A DNA stretch of 64,000 nucleotides, taken from Chiayiivirga flava (lineage in GTDB: Bacteria; Pseudomonadota; Gammaproteobacteria; Xanthomonadales; Xanthomonadaceae). The translations under genes were made by a program, and so were the position numbers. The stretch spans positions 1 to 64,000 of the forward strand of contig NZ_JACHHP010000008.1 of assembly GCF_014202825.1 (NCBI RefSeq), written 5' to 3'. The notes beneath the pieces were generated by a model. That model ran no database searches. It had not been told where the DNA came from and saw only the letters and a list, made by a program, of their open reading frames with translations. This document shows positions 56,310 to 64,000 of this stretch, piece by piece (the stretch's first letter is position 1; every line of letters starts with the position of its first letter).

Positions 56310-57005
56310 ATGCGCCGCCGCGACAGCATAAAAGCCCTCGCGGCACTCCTCGCCGTCGCCGCCACGCGCATCCACGCCAGCGACGGCCGCCACGACTTCT
56401 GGTTCACCCGCCTCATGTACGAGTCCGGCGACTGGGACGTCGACCAGCGCATGCCCACCACCGTGCTCGATGCGCTGCTGCAGTACACGCAGCTGCGTGT
56501 CGATCCCGAGGAACACGTGGTCCCGCTCGCCGACGCGCGCATGCTCGACGCGCCGTTCTGCTACCTCGCCGGCCACAAGCTCGTCGAGTTCAACCCCGAC
56601 GAACGCCGCAACTTCGAAACCTACGTGCGCCGTGGCGGCTTCGTCTTCGTCGACGACTGCAACCACGACATCGACGGCCTGTTCGCGCGCTCGTTCGAGG
56701 ACGAAATGGCGCGCATTTTCGGCCGCGACGCATTGCGCAAGCTGCCGAAGAACCACGCGCTCTACCGCAGCTTCTTCGACTTCCCCGACGGCCCGCCGCC
56801 GACCTCGCTCGAACTCAACGGCTGGGGCGACGACCTGGTGCACGACTACCTGAAGGGCATCGAGATCGACGGCCGCCTCGGCGTGCTCTACAGCAACAAG
56901 GACTACGGATGCGAATGGGATTACGACTGGCGCAACAAGCGCTGGCTGGCCGAGGACAACACGAAGTTCGCGGTCAACATCGTCATGTACGCGCTGAGCG
57001 CGTGA
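56310..57005 (+). CDS. DUF4159-domain exported protein
   Basis: 231 residues. MRRRDSIKALAALLAVAATR is a short signal with an RRxD pattern, compatible with Tat or Sec. The domain shows FTRLMYESGDWDVDQ, NFETYVRRGGFVFVDDCNH and LYSNKDYGCEWDY, recalling DUF4159, a domain with a GATase-like fold often found next to MoxR/DUF58 genes. Function unknown. There is no good ribosome-binding site; the stop codon is 10 bases before the MoxR gene. Confidence 0.8.
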   Translation: MRRRDSIKALAALLAVAATRIHASDGRHDFWFTRLMYESGDWDVDQRMPTTVLDALLQYTQLRVDPEEHVVPLADARMLDAPFCYLAGHKLVEFNPDERRNFETYVRRGGFVFVDDCNHDIDGLFARSFEDEMARIFGRDALRKLPKNHALYRSFFDFPDGPPPTSLELNGWGDDLVHDYLKGIEIDGRLGVLYSNKDYGCEWDYDWRNKRWLAEDNTKFAVNIVMYALSA

Positions 57006-57015
57006 GGCCGCAGGC

Positions 57016-58011
57016 ATGAGTGCAACGATCGACGAAGCTGCGGTGCAGGCACGGGTGGCACGACTTGCCGACCTGCGCCGCGCGATCGCCGTCGACGTGG
57101 TGGGTCAGGAGGCCGTGGTCGAACAGCTGCTCGTCGCGCTGCTCGCCGGTGGCCACTGCCTGCTCGAAGGCGTGCCGGGCCTGGGCAAGACGCTGCTGGT
57201 GCGTGCGCTCGGCCGCGCGCTGCACCTGGAGTTCCGCCGCGTGCAATTCACCCCGGACCTGATGCCCAGCGACATCGTCGGCACCGAAATCCTGGAAGAG
57301 GAACACGGCACCGGCAAGCGCTTCTTCAAGTTCCAGCCCGGCCCCGTGTTCACCCATCTCCTGCTCGCCGACGAACTCAACCGCACGCCGCCGAAAACGC
57401 AGTCCGCGCTGCTCGAAGCGATGCAGGAAGGCACGATCAGCTACGGCGGCACCACGCATCCGCTGCCGACGCCGTTTTTCGTGCTCGCGACGCAGAACCC
57501 GCTCGAACAGGCCGGCACCTATCCGCTGCCCGAAGCGCAGCTCGACCGCTTCCTGCTCAACATCCTCGTCGACTATCCGACCGAAGCCGAGGAGCGCGCC
57601 ATCCTCGAACACACCACCGGACGCGGGCACGCGCACGCGCAGGCCGTGATGCAGGCCGAGGACGTGCTCGCGCTGCAGCAACTGGTGCGCGACGTGCACG
57701 TGAGCGGCGACCTCATGGCCTGGATCAACCGCCTCGTCCGCGCCACGCGCCCGCAGACGAGCCAGGTGCAGGCCGTGCGCGACTGGGTGCGCTGGGGCGC
57801 CGGCCCGCGCGCGGGCCAGGCCCTAGTGTTGTGCGCCAAGGCGCGCGCCCTGCTGCACGGACGCCTCGCCGCCATCCGCGACGATGTGCACGCACTCGCA
57901 ATGCCGGTCCTGCGCCACCGCCTGCTGCTGAGCTTCACCGCCGAAGCCGACGGCCGCACCGCCCGGGACGTGGTCACCGCGCTCCTCGCCGGCGTGCCGT
58001 TCACCGCTTGA
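57016..58011 (+). CDS. MoxR-type AAA+ ATPase
   Basis: 331 residues. Walker A GVPGLGKT (52-59), Walker B LLADELNRTPPKTQSALLEAM, sensor ATQNPLEQAGTYPLPEAQLD and arginine-containing lid are complete. MoxR ATPases act as chaperones for VWA- or DUF58-type partners, for example in enzyme maturation and envelope stress. The downstream genes (DUF58, BatA, DUF4175) are the usual partners, but a 328-bp spacer with repeats intervenes. Confidence 0.93.
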   Translation: MSATIDEAAVQARVARLADLRRAIAVDVVGQEAVVEQLLVALLAGGHCLLEGVPGLGKTLLVRALGRALHLEFRRVQFTPDLMPSDIVGTEILEEEHGTGKRFFKFQPGPVFTHLLLADELNRTPPKTQSALLEAMQEGTISYGGTTHPLPTPFFVLATQNPLEQAGTYPLPEAQLDRFLLNILVDYPTEAEERAILEHTTGRGHAHAQAVMQAEDVLALQQLVRDVHVSGDLMAWINRLVRATRPQTSQVQAVRDWVRWGAGPRAGQALVLCAKARALLHGRLAAIRDDVHALAMPVLRHRLLLSFTAEADGRTARDVVTALLAGVPFTA

Positions 58012-58089
58012 AACGCGGCACGGCAATGCACCGCGTGCGCGCCCAACTCCCCGCGGGAGACACTGCCCGAAGGCCCACCGCCCCGCTCG

Positions 58090-58306
58090 TCCTTCTCCCC
58101 CCGGGACAAGGTGCCCGAAGGGCGGATGAGGGTCCGGGCGTCACAGAGCGAACCCATCCTGCGCATCCATCAACGCGCGTATTGCGCGAAGCTCCCTCGC
58201 GACGAAAGCAGCGCGTAGTACGCCCGGATCGCGAATGGATGAATTTGCCGTTCGTAGCCTCCCGAACCCTCTCCCCAACCCCTCTCCCACCGGGAGAGGG
58301 GCTTCT
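58090..58306. repeat. Two REP-like palindromes in the MoxR-DUF58 gap
   Basis: The 328-bp gap (58012-58339) holds one element at 58090-58132 (CCTTCTCCCCCCGGGACAAG, then GGTGCCCGAAGGGCGGATGAGGG) and an inverted member of the sibling type at 58266-58306 (CCCTCTCCCCAACCCCTCTC then CCACCGGGAGAGGGG). The DUF58 reading frame stays open through the second element but the real start is downstream. No promoter was recognised. Confidence 0.8.
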
Positions 58307-58339
58307 GCGCGCCGCTTCCTGCAGGCGACCGGCCGCAGC

Positions 58340-59230
58340 ATGAGTGACAAGACGACGCTGATCCCGGCCACCCTGCGCGCGCACCTCGCACGCCTGCGCA
58401 TCGCCGCACGCCTGCCGCCACCGCCCGGCCCGCTCGGCCAGAACGCCAGCCGCCAGCGCGGCCAGGGCCTCGAATTCTCCCAGTACCGCGCGTACGAACA
58501 CGGCGACGAACCGCGCCATATCGACTGGAAACTCTTCGCGCGCGCCGACCGCTACTTCGTGCGCGACGCCGAACGCGAAGCCGGGCTCGCCGTGTGGGTG
58601 GTGCTCGACGCCACCGCCTCGATGCAGCAGGCCGATCTCGCCACCCCCGAGCGCAGCAAATGGACCGTGGCGCGCACCCTCGCCGCCGCCACCATCGACA
58701 TCGCACACCGCCAGGGCGACCGCTTCGGCCTGCTGCTGGTGCGCGACGGCACGCTCGACTGGACCCCCGCGCAACGCGGCCCGCGCCATCGCGACCGCTG
58801 CCTGCTCGCCCTGTTGCGCGCGACCTGTGCCGGCACGTGGCCCGGCATGGATGCGCTGCGACCGGCATGGGGCCGCATCGAACCGTCGTCGATCGTGCTG
58901 GCGATCGGCGACGGCTTCGACCCGAACGCCACCGACTTCGCGCTGCAGCTCGCCGCCACCCGGCGCGACGTGCGCAGCATCGCGCTGACCGCCGTCGACG
59001 AGCGCGACTTCGCGTTGCGCGGCGCCTGCGTGTTCGAAGATCCGGAAACCGGCGCGCGCATCGAGGCCGACGCCGCGGCCGTCGCGGCGAGCTTCCGCGC
59101 CAACTTCGCGCAGGCGCGCGGCGCGCTTGCGCACACGCTCGCCGCCGGCGGTGTGCTGCACGTCGAACACGCCGTCGACCAGCCTCCCGAGCGCACGCTG
59201 CGGGCCGTCCTCGGTGCGGGTGCGCGATGA
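58340..59230 (+). CDS. DUF58-domain protein
   Basis: 296 residues from ATG 58340 (MSDKTTLIPATLRAHLAR); the open frame extends upstream only through a repeat element. The core has GLEFSQYRAYEHGDEPRHID and WKLFARADRYFVRDAE, the DUF58 signature, then a VWA-like region with VVLDATASMQQAD resembling a MIDAS DxSxS (here DATAS). Its partner is the MoxR ATPase. It overlaps the next gene by ATGA. Confidence 0.92.
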   Translation: MSDKTTLIPATLRAHLARLRIAARLPPPPGPLGQNASRQRGQGLEFSQYRAYEHGDEPRHIDWKLFARADRYFVRDAEREAGLAVWVVLDATASMQQADLATPERSKWTVARTLAAATIDIAHRQGDRFGLLLVRDGTLDWTPAQRGPRHRDRCLLALLRATCAGTWPGMDALRPAWGRIEPSSIVLAIGDGFDPNATDFALQLAATRRDVRSIALTAVDERDFALRGACVFEDPETGARIEADAAAVAASFRANFAQARGALAHTLAAGGVLHVEHAVDQPPERTLRAVLGAGAR

Positions 59231-60351
59231 GTCTGCTGTGGGCATTTCCGTTGGGCATTTTCGCACTCGGCGCCCTGCTGGTGCCGCTGCTGCTGCACCT
59301 GGACCGCCGCCGCGCCGTGCGCAGCATCACGTTTGCAGCGATGCGCTGGATCGGCACGCGCAGCAAGCCGCGTCGCACGCTGCGCGTGTCGGAGTGGTTG
59401 CTGCTTGCGCTTCGCCTTGCGCTGATCGCGGTGCTCGCGCTGTGGCTCGCGCAGCCGGTGCTGCGCGGCGCGTGGCGCGCGCCGCAGCACGTGCTGGCAG
59501 TGGTGCCGGGTGTCGACACCGCGGACGCCATCGATGCCGATCGCGCGGTGTGGCTCGCCCCGGGATTTCCGTCGCTCGACAGTGCCGCGCTGGGCGATGC
59601 CGTGCCCACCGCGAGCCTGCTGCGCGAACTCGACGCCATGCTCGCCCCCGACGACCGGCTGACCGTGCTCGTGCCGTCCCAAGTCGACGGGCTGGAAGCG
59701 GCGCGCATCGTGCTCTCGCGCGACATCGCCTGGCGCATCGTGCCGGCCGTCGCGCGCGCGGCGCAGGCAGCAGCGCCGCCACCGCCGCGCCGCCTCGCGC
59801 TGCGCTTCGACGATGCCGCCGCACCCGCGCTGCGCCCGCTGCGCGCCGCCATCGCCGCATGGGACGCCGTCGACACGCTCGCCGTCACCCTCGACGCAGC
59901 GTCATCCGGCACGCCGCTGCCAGAGCGCGCGGACGCCGTGATCCTGCTGCAGGCGACGCCGGACCCGCGCGCGCTCGACCTCGCACGCAGCGGTGCTGTG
60001 GTGCTCGAACTGTCGGCAGCCGGCAATGCTTCCGCAACTGCCGACGCCTGGCCCCCTGCGCCGACACGCACCGGTCGCGGCCAGGTCCTGCGCCTGCGCG
60101 TGCCACTCGACCCGCAGCACGTGCCTGCGCTGCACGACGCGGACTTCCCGCTGCAGCTGCACCGCGTGCTGTTCGGCGACGCGCCGCCGCCCGCGCGCGC
60201 CCGCGCCGCCGATGTGGCGCCGCTGCACGATGCAACACGCGCCACGGTGCCGCTCACGGCGCTGCGCTCGTGGCTGGCGTGGCTCGCCGCCGCGCTGTTC
60301 CTGCTCGAACGCCTGCTCGCGAACGGGCGTCGCCTGGCGCGGCCGGCATGA
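59227..60351 (+). CDS. BatA-like membrane protein
   Basis: 374 residues. The N-terminal block (WAFPLGIFALGALLVPLLLH, then HLDRRRAVRSITFAAMRWI) with two membrane helices (about 5-24 and 57-76) is the aerotolerance BatA N-terminal domain. The middle is a soluble Ala-rich region resembling a degenerate VWA domain, and a last helix lies near residues 345-365. It overlaps both neighbours by ATGA, so translation is coupled. Confidence 0.85.
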   Translation: MSLLWAFPLGIFALGALLVPLLLHLDRRRAVRSITFAAMRWIGTRSKPRRTLRVSEWLLLALRLALIAVLALWLAQPVLRGAWRAPQHVLAVVPGVDTADAIDADRAVWLAPGFPSLDSAALGDAVPTASLLRELDAMLAPDDRLTVLVPSQVDGLEAARIVLSRDIAWRIVPAVARAAQAAAPPPPRRLALRFDDAAAPALRPLRAAIAAWDAVDTLAVTLDAASSGTPLPERADAVILLQATPDPRALDLARSGAVVLELSAAGNASATADAWPPAPTRTGRGQVLRLRVPLDPQHVPALHDADFPLQLHRVLFGDAPPPARARAADVAPLHDATRATVPLTALRSWLAWLAAALFLLERLLANGRRLARPA

Positions 60352-62453
60352 GCGCCGCCGTGCTGCAGCGTCTGAAACGGCGGGCGCAATGGCGCCGCGC
60401 ACTCGTCGTCGCGCTTGCCTGGTTGCCGTGGATCGGCGTCGCCGTTGCCATCGCCTGGCGGCTGGACGGCGCAACGGGCGCCGCATTCGCGGCCGCAGCC
60501 GGACTGGCGGCGTGCGCGCTGCACGCCGCGCTGCGTGCGCGCGCCATCGACACCGCGTGGCTCGTCGCGGCGCTCGACGCAGCCGCACCGGAACTGCAGG
60601 ACAGCGCCGATCTGCTGTTCGCGCGCACCGACGCGCTCGGCCCGCTGCAGGCGTTGCAGCAAACCCGCGTGCTGCACCGGCTCGGCATGCAGCCGCCGGA
60701 CCTGCGCGAGCCGCTGCCGTGGCGCCCGCTGCGCCGCACGCTGCCGGTGGCGGTCATCGGCGTGCTCGTCGTTCTTGCATGGCCGCGGCCGCACGGCGAA
60801 CCCGCGCCGATCGCCGCAACGCCGGCGCAGCCCGCCGCGCAGGTGCAGTCGCTGCAGGCAAGCCTCGACATCCGGCCGCCGGCCTACACCGGCCTCGCGG
60901 CGCGCCGGCTGGATGCCATCGACGGCGAGGCGGAGCAGGGCAGCACGCTCGCGTGGACGCTGCGCTTTGCCGTCGCACCGCAGTCCGTGCGCCTGCGCTT
61001 CGTCGACGGCGACACGCTGGAATTGACCCGCGACGCGGGCGTCTGGCGCGGCGAACGCATGTTCGAGCGCTCCGCGCTGTTCCGCATCGAGACCGACGGC
61101 GCACCGCCGTTGCCCAACGGCCCGCCGTACCGGATCGAGATCCGCCCCGACCTCGCACCGCAGATCCGCGTCCTGCAACCCGAGCGCACACTCTCGGTGC
61201 TGGACGCCGCCACCCGCCGCTGGCAGCTCGTGTTCGAGGCAAGCGACGACCATGCGCTGGGTGCCGCCACGCTCGAACTCACGCTCGCGCAGGGCAGCGG
61301 CGAGCAGGTGACCGTGAGCGAGCGGCGCATCGCGCTGCGCGGCGAGGGCGACACCCGCACGCGGCGGTATGCGCATGCCGTGGAACTTGCCGCGCTCGGC
61401 TACGCGCAAGGCGACGATCTCATCGCGCGCGTGACCGTGCGCGACACGCGCGCGCCGACGCCCAACGTCGCGCGCAGCGCCAGCTTCATCCTGCGCTGGC
61501 CGCCGCCGCAGGGCACGGACGGCACCGGCGTCGAGGGCCTCGTGCAGACCGCGATGCCGGCCTATTTCCGCAGCCAGCGCCAGATCATCATCGACACCGA
61601 AGCGCTGCTTGCGCAGCGCGCCCAACTCGACGCCGCCACGGTGCTGGCGCGTTCGGACGCCATCGGCAACGACCAGCGCATCCTGCGCCTGCGCTACGGC
61701 CAATTCCTCGGCGAGGAATCCGAGACCGATGCGCCGCCGCCGCGCCACGACGACGGCGACGATCACGACGACTCACACGCTGACGACGCCCACGACCACG
61801 CGCCGCCGGCGAACGCCAACGCCGACGACCTGATGCGCGGCGCCGGCCACCTGCACGACCTGCCCGAGGCCGCCACCCTGCTCGATCCGGCCGCGCGCGA
61901 ACTGCTGCGCGCGGCACTGAACGAGATGTGGCAAGCCGAGGGCGCACTGCGCGGCGGGCATCCGGACGCCGCACTGCCGTTCGAGCGACGCGCACTCGAA
62001 TTCATCAAGCGCGTGCAGCAGGCCGATCGCATCTATCTGGCCCGCGTCGGCCTCGAACTGCCGCAACTCGACCCAACGCGGCGACTCACCGGCGAGCGCG
62101 ATCCGCTGACCGCCCGGCGCGATCCGCTGGTGCCGCGCGCGCAGACCGACGACGTGCCGCGCGCCGCGTGGCAGGCCTTGCACGACGATGCGCCGCTGCC
62201 GCTCGCCGAACTGCTCGACTGGCTGCGCGGCACGCCCGACGCGGCGACCGATCGGCTGGCGTTGCTGCAGCATATCGACGCACTGCAGCGCGACCCCGCC
62301 TGCCGCGCATGCCGCGACGCACTCGCGCGCGCACTGTGGCCGAGCCTCGTGCCGCCGCCGGCCGCACCGCTGTCGCGTCCGGCGCCGGACGCCGTCGGAC
62401 GCGCGTATCTCGACGCGCTGGCGCCTCCGGCAGCGGACGAGGGCACGCCATGA
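60348..62453 (+). CDS. DUF4175-like membrane protein
   Basis: 701 residues with two or three membrane helices in the first 150 residues, then an Ig/beta-rich periplasmic part (LDIRPPAYTGLAARRLDAI near 170; RIEIRPDLAPQIRVLQPERT near 262) and a helical C-terminus. PPAYTG and DDHALG-type motifs are typical of DUF4175 proteins. A His/Asp-rich loop lies near residues 465-486 (HDDGDDHDDSHADDAHDH). Function unknown; it is encoded in the MoxR/DUF58/BatA operon and overlaps both neighbours by ATGA. Confidence 0.82.
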   Translation: MSAAVLQRLKRRAQWRRALVVALAWLPWIGVAVAIAWRLDGATGAAFAAAAGLAACALHAALRARAIDTAWLVAALDAAAPELQDSADLLFARTDALGPLQALQQTRVLHRLGMQPPDLREPLPWRPLRRTLPVAVIGVLVVLAWPRPHGEPAPIAATPAQPAAQVQSLQASLDIRPPAYTGLAARRLDAIDGEAEQGSTLAWTLRFAVAPQSVRLRFVDGDTLELTRDAGVWRGERMFERSALFRIETDGAPPLPNGPPYRIEIRPDLAPQIRVLQPERTLSVLDAATRRWQLVFEASDDHALGAATLELTLAQGSGEQVTVSERRIALRGEGDTRTRRYAHAVELAALGYAQGDDLIARVTVRDTRAPTPNVARSASFILRWPPPQGTDGTGVEGLVQTAMPAYFRSQRQIIIDTEALLAQRAQLDAATVLARSDAIGNDQRILRLRYGQFLGEESETDAPPPRHDDGDDHDDSHADDAHDHAPPANANADDLMRGAGHLHDLPEAATLLDPAARELLRAALNEMWQAEGALRGGHPDAALPFERRALEFIKRVQQADRIYLARVGLELPQLDPTRRLTGERDPLTARRDPLVPRAQTDDVPRAAWQALHDDAPLPLAELLDWLRGTPDAATDRLALLQHIDALQRDPACRACRDALARALWPSLVPPPAAPLSRPAPDAVGRAYLDALAPPAADEGTP

Positions 62454-64000
62454 GCACGGTGTTCCACGTCGACGCCGTCCTCGTCGCGACCATCGCCGCC
62501 GCCGCGCTGGCCGCGCTGCTGCTCGTGCTGCGGCACGCGCGCCGGCATCGCACCGCACTCGCCGTGCTGCAGCTGCCGTGCGCGGCGCTGCTGCTCGCGG
62601 CGCTGCTGCTGCGCGACGGCGGCGATCACGCCGTGCTGCAGGTGCTCACGCCGGGAGCCGATGCCGCCGGCATCGCGGACCTGCCGACCGTGGCACTGCC
62701 GGGCGCGGCGGCCGGACCGGACATCGAGCGCGCACCGGACCTTGCCACCGCGCTGCGCCGGCATCCGTCGGTCGACACCTTGCGCATCCTCGGCGACGGT
62801 CTTGCGCCGCACGATCGCGCCGTCGTCAGCACGCGCGACATCGCGTACCAACCGTCATCCGCTCCGGGCGACGGCACGCTGGTCGCGCTCGATGCGCCCG
62901 CCAGCGTGCGCACCGGTGCGTGGTGGACGCTGCGCGGTCGCCTGCATGCGCCCGGCGCGCGCACGGTCGAACTGCGCGATCCCACCGGCGCGCCCGTTGC
63001 CACCGCCACGCCCGACGCCGACGGCACCTTCGTGCTGCGTGCTCTCGCGCGCGCACCGGGCCCGGCGCTGTTCTCGCTGCAGGTGTTCGACGGCGACACG
63101 GAGCAGCAGCGCCTGCCGATTCCGATCGATGCACACACGCCGTCGCCGCAACGCGTGCTGGTGCTCGCCGGGGCGCCGTCGCCGGAACTGCGTGCGCTGC
63201 GGCGCTGGGCCATCGACGCGGGCCTTGCGCTCGACAGCCGCATCGATCTGGCGCCCGGCCTGCCGCAACGGCGCGGACAGCCGGCGCTCGACGCCGCCAC
63301 GCTCGCGCAACTGGACCTGCTCGTCGTCGACGAACGCAGCTGGCCACAGGTTGCCGCGTCGCGCGACACGCTGCGTGCTGCCATCGACGACGGCCTGGGC
63401 GTGCTGTTGCGCGTGACCGGGCCGTTGCCCGCACGCGTGGCGCAGGACTGGCGTGAACTCGGCCTCGACGTGCGACTCGACGCCGCCGCACCCGTGGCGG
63501 TGCAACTGCCGCAGCCAGGCACGACGGATGCACTGCAACTGCAGGCCTGGCCGATCGTCACCGGCGGTGCACACCAGGTGCCGATGCTGCGGGATGTCGA
63601 CGGGCGCGTCCTCGCACAACGCATCGCGCTCGGGCGCGGCCGCGTCGGCGTCTGGCCGCTCGCCGACAGCTTCCGTCTCGTCACGCGCGGCGAGGGTGCG
63701 GCGTATGCAACGTTGTGGTCGGACACCGTCGCCGCGCTTGCGCGCGCCGACGGCGATGCACCGCTCGCGATGCCCACACGCGCGGCGATCGGCGAGCGCG
63801 TCGTCCTGTGCGCAGACAGCCCGTTGCGTGTGACGTCGCCCGACGCCGGCAGCACCGACCTGCTCGCCGACCCGCGCGGCTGCGCCGCGTTCTGGCCGCG
63901 CGAGGCAGGCTGGCATCGCGTGACATCGCCCGATTCCGATCGTCCTGCACCCGCGGCGTTCTACGTGCACTCCGCCGCGAACATCGCCACGCTGCAACGC
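62450..64000 (+). CDS. Membrane protein with carboxypeptidase-regulatory-like and GATase-like regions (partial)
   Basis: The frame starts at the ATG overlapping the DUF4175 stop and runs open for 517 codons to the window edge. Two N-terminal hydrophobic segments (about 8-25 and 40-57) resemble those of BatA-associated proteins. A beta-sandwich-like part (WWTLRGRLHAPGARTVELRD; DADGTFVLRAL) follows at about 160-220. Then comes an Rossmann/GATase-like part (RVLVLAGAPSPELRALRRWA; LDLLVVDERSW) from about 232. It is probably the last part of the MoxR system, but the end is not visible. Confidence 0.75.
   Translation, partial: MSTVFHVDAVLVATIAAAALAALLLVLRHARRHRTALAVLQLPCAALLLAALLLRDGGDHAVLQVLTPGADAAGIADLPTVALPGAAAGPDIERAPDLATALRRHPSVDTLRILGDGLAPHDRAVVSTRDIAYQPSSAPGDGTLVALDAPASVRTGAWWTLRGRLHAPGARTVELRDPTGAPVATATPDADGTFVLRALARAPGPALFSLQVFDGDTEQQRLPIPIDAHTPSPQRVLVLAGAPSPELRALRRWAIDAGLALDSRIDLAPGLPQRRGQPALDAATLAQLDLLVVDERSWPQVAASRDTLRAAIDDGLGVLLRVTGPLPARVAQDWRELGLDVRLDAAAPVAVQLPQPGTTDALQLQAWPIVTGGAHQVPMLRDVDGRVLAQRIALGRGRVGVWPLADSFRLVTRGEGAAYATLWSDTVAALARADGDAPLAMPTRAAIGERVVLCADSPLRVTSPDAGSTDLLADPRGCAAFWPREAGWHRVTSPDSDRPAPAAFYVHSAANIATLQR

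Noticed and set aside
58235..58339. An N-terminal extension of the DUF58 protein
   Set aside because: It translates a REP-like palindrome (PNPLPNPSPTGRG), a known artefact of this repeat; ATG 58340 gives the normal family start.
58170..61766. A minus-strand open frame of about 1198 codons opposite DUF58, BatA and DUF4175
   Set aside because: The plus-strand genes have conserved motifs and ATGA couplings; the antisense product is Ala/Arg/Ser-rich without domains.

Overview
The window is high-GC DNA from a gammaproteobacterium, most likely of the order Xanthomonadales (Lysobacter/Luteimonas/Xanthomonas relatives). The main reasons are a fused aspartate kinase/diaminopimelate decarboxylase, the MurL-MurD2 route for D-glutamate in peptidoglycan, a class II DAHP synthase, a CopL-like protein beside a multicopper oxidase, and dispersed short palindromes of the type seen in this group. 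The placement is inferred from gene content; no 16S gene is present. I saw no tRNA, rRNA, CRISPR array, prophage or complete insertion sequence.

Layout. 1-14.4 kb: end of tuf followed by the S10-spc-alpha ribosomal superoperon (rpsJ to rplQ, with secY and rpoA), all on the + strand, with rpmJ missing from its usual place after secY and a strong terminator after rplQ. 14.5-19.0 kb: two tandem polytopic membrane proteins that resemble the eukaryotic glucosyltransferase ALG10, then dsbB and a class II DAHP synthase. 19.1-26.3 kb: two exported amidohydrolase-like proteins, a small P-loop kinase and an EF-G paralogue. 26.6-29.3 kb: a glycine-zipper envelope protein, a YbdK-type glutamate-amine ligase and a gamma-glutamyl hydrolase. 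29.7-35.4 kb: lysAC-murL-murD2, an overlapping operon supplying two residues of the peptidoglycan stem peptide; murL carries an in-frame palindromic element and a 9-bp tandem repeat. 35.4-38.2 kb: a secreted dienelactone-hydrolase-like protein, ispB and ssb. 38.3-42.8 kb (- strand): otsA-ybhP-clsB-ybhN, four overlapping genes for trehalose phosphate synthesis and membrane lipid functions. 43.0-48.2 kb: a copper block (CopL-like protein, TolC-type lipoprotein with a DPHAGH-repeat tail, Tat-exported multicopper oxidase) coupled to a BaiN-like flavoprotein. 48.3-53.0 kb: small mixed operons (DUF4105, chrA, a dienelactone hydrolase, a YgjP-type peptidase, a DUF4410-like lipoprotein, a YbiI-type zinc finger). 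53.2-64.0 kb: tldD-tldE-DUF4159-MoxR-DUF58-BatA-DUF4175-(GATase-like), a co-directional and mostly overlapping cluster running off the end of the window.

The best candidates for undescribed biology are the tandem ALG10-like proteins, the TldD/TldE-MoxR-DUF58 cluster in which the TldD homologue has a Tat signal, the murL gene that has absorbed repeats inside its reading frame, and the histidine-repeat tail on a TolC-family lipoprotein. Names rest on sequence motifs and remembered families; no database search was run.
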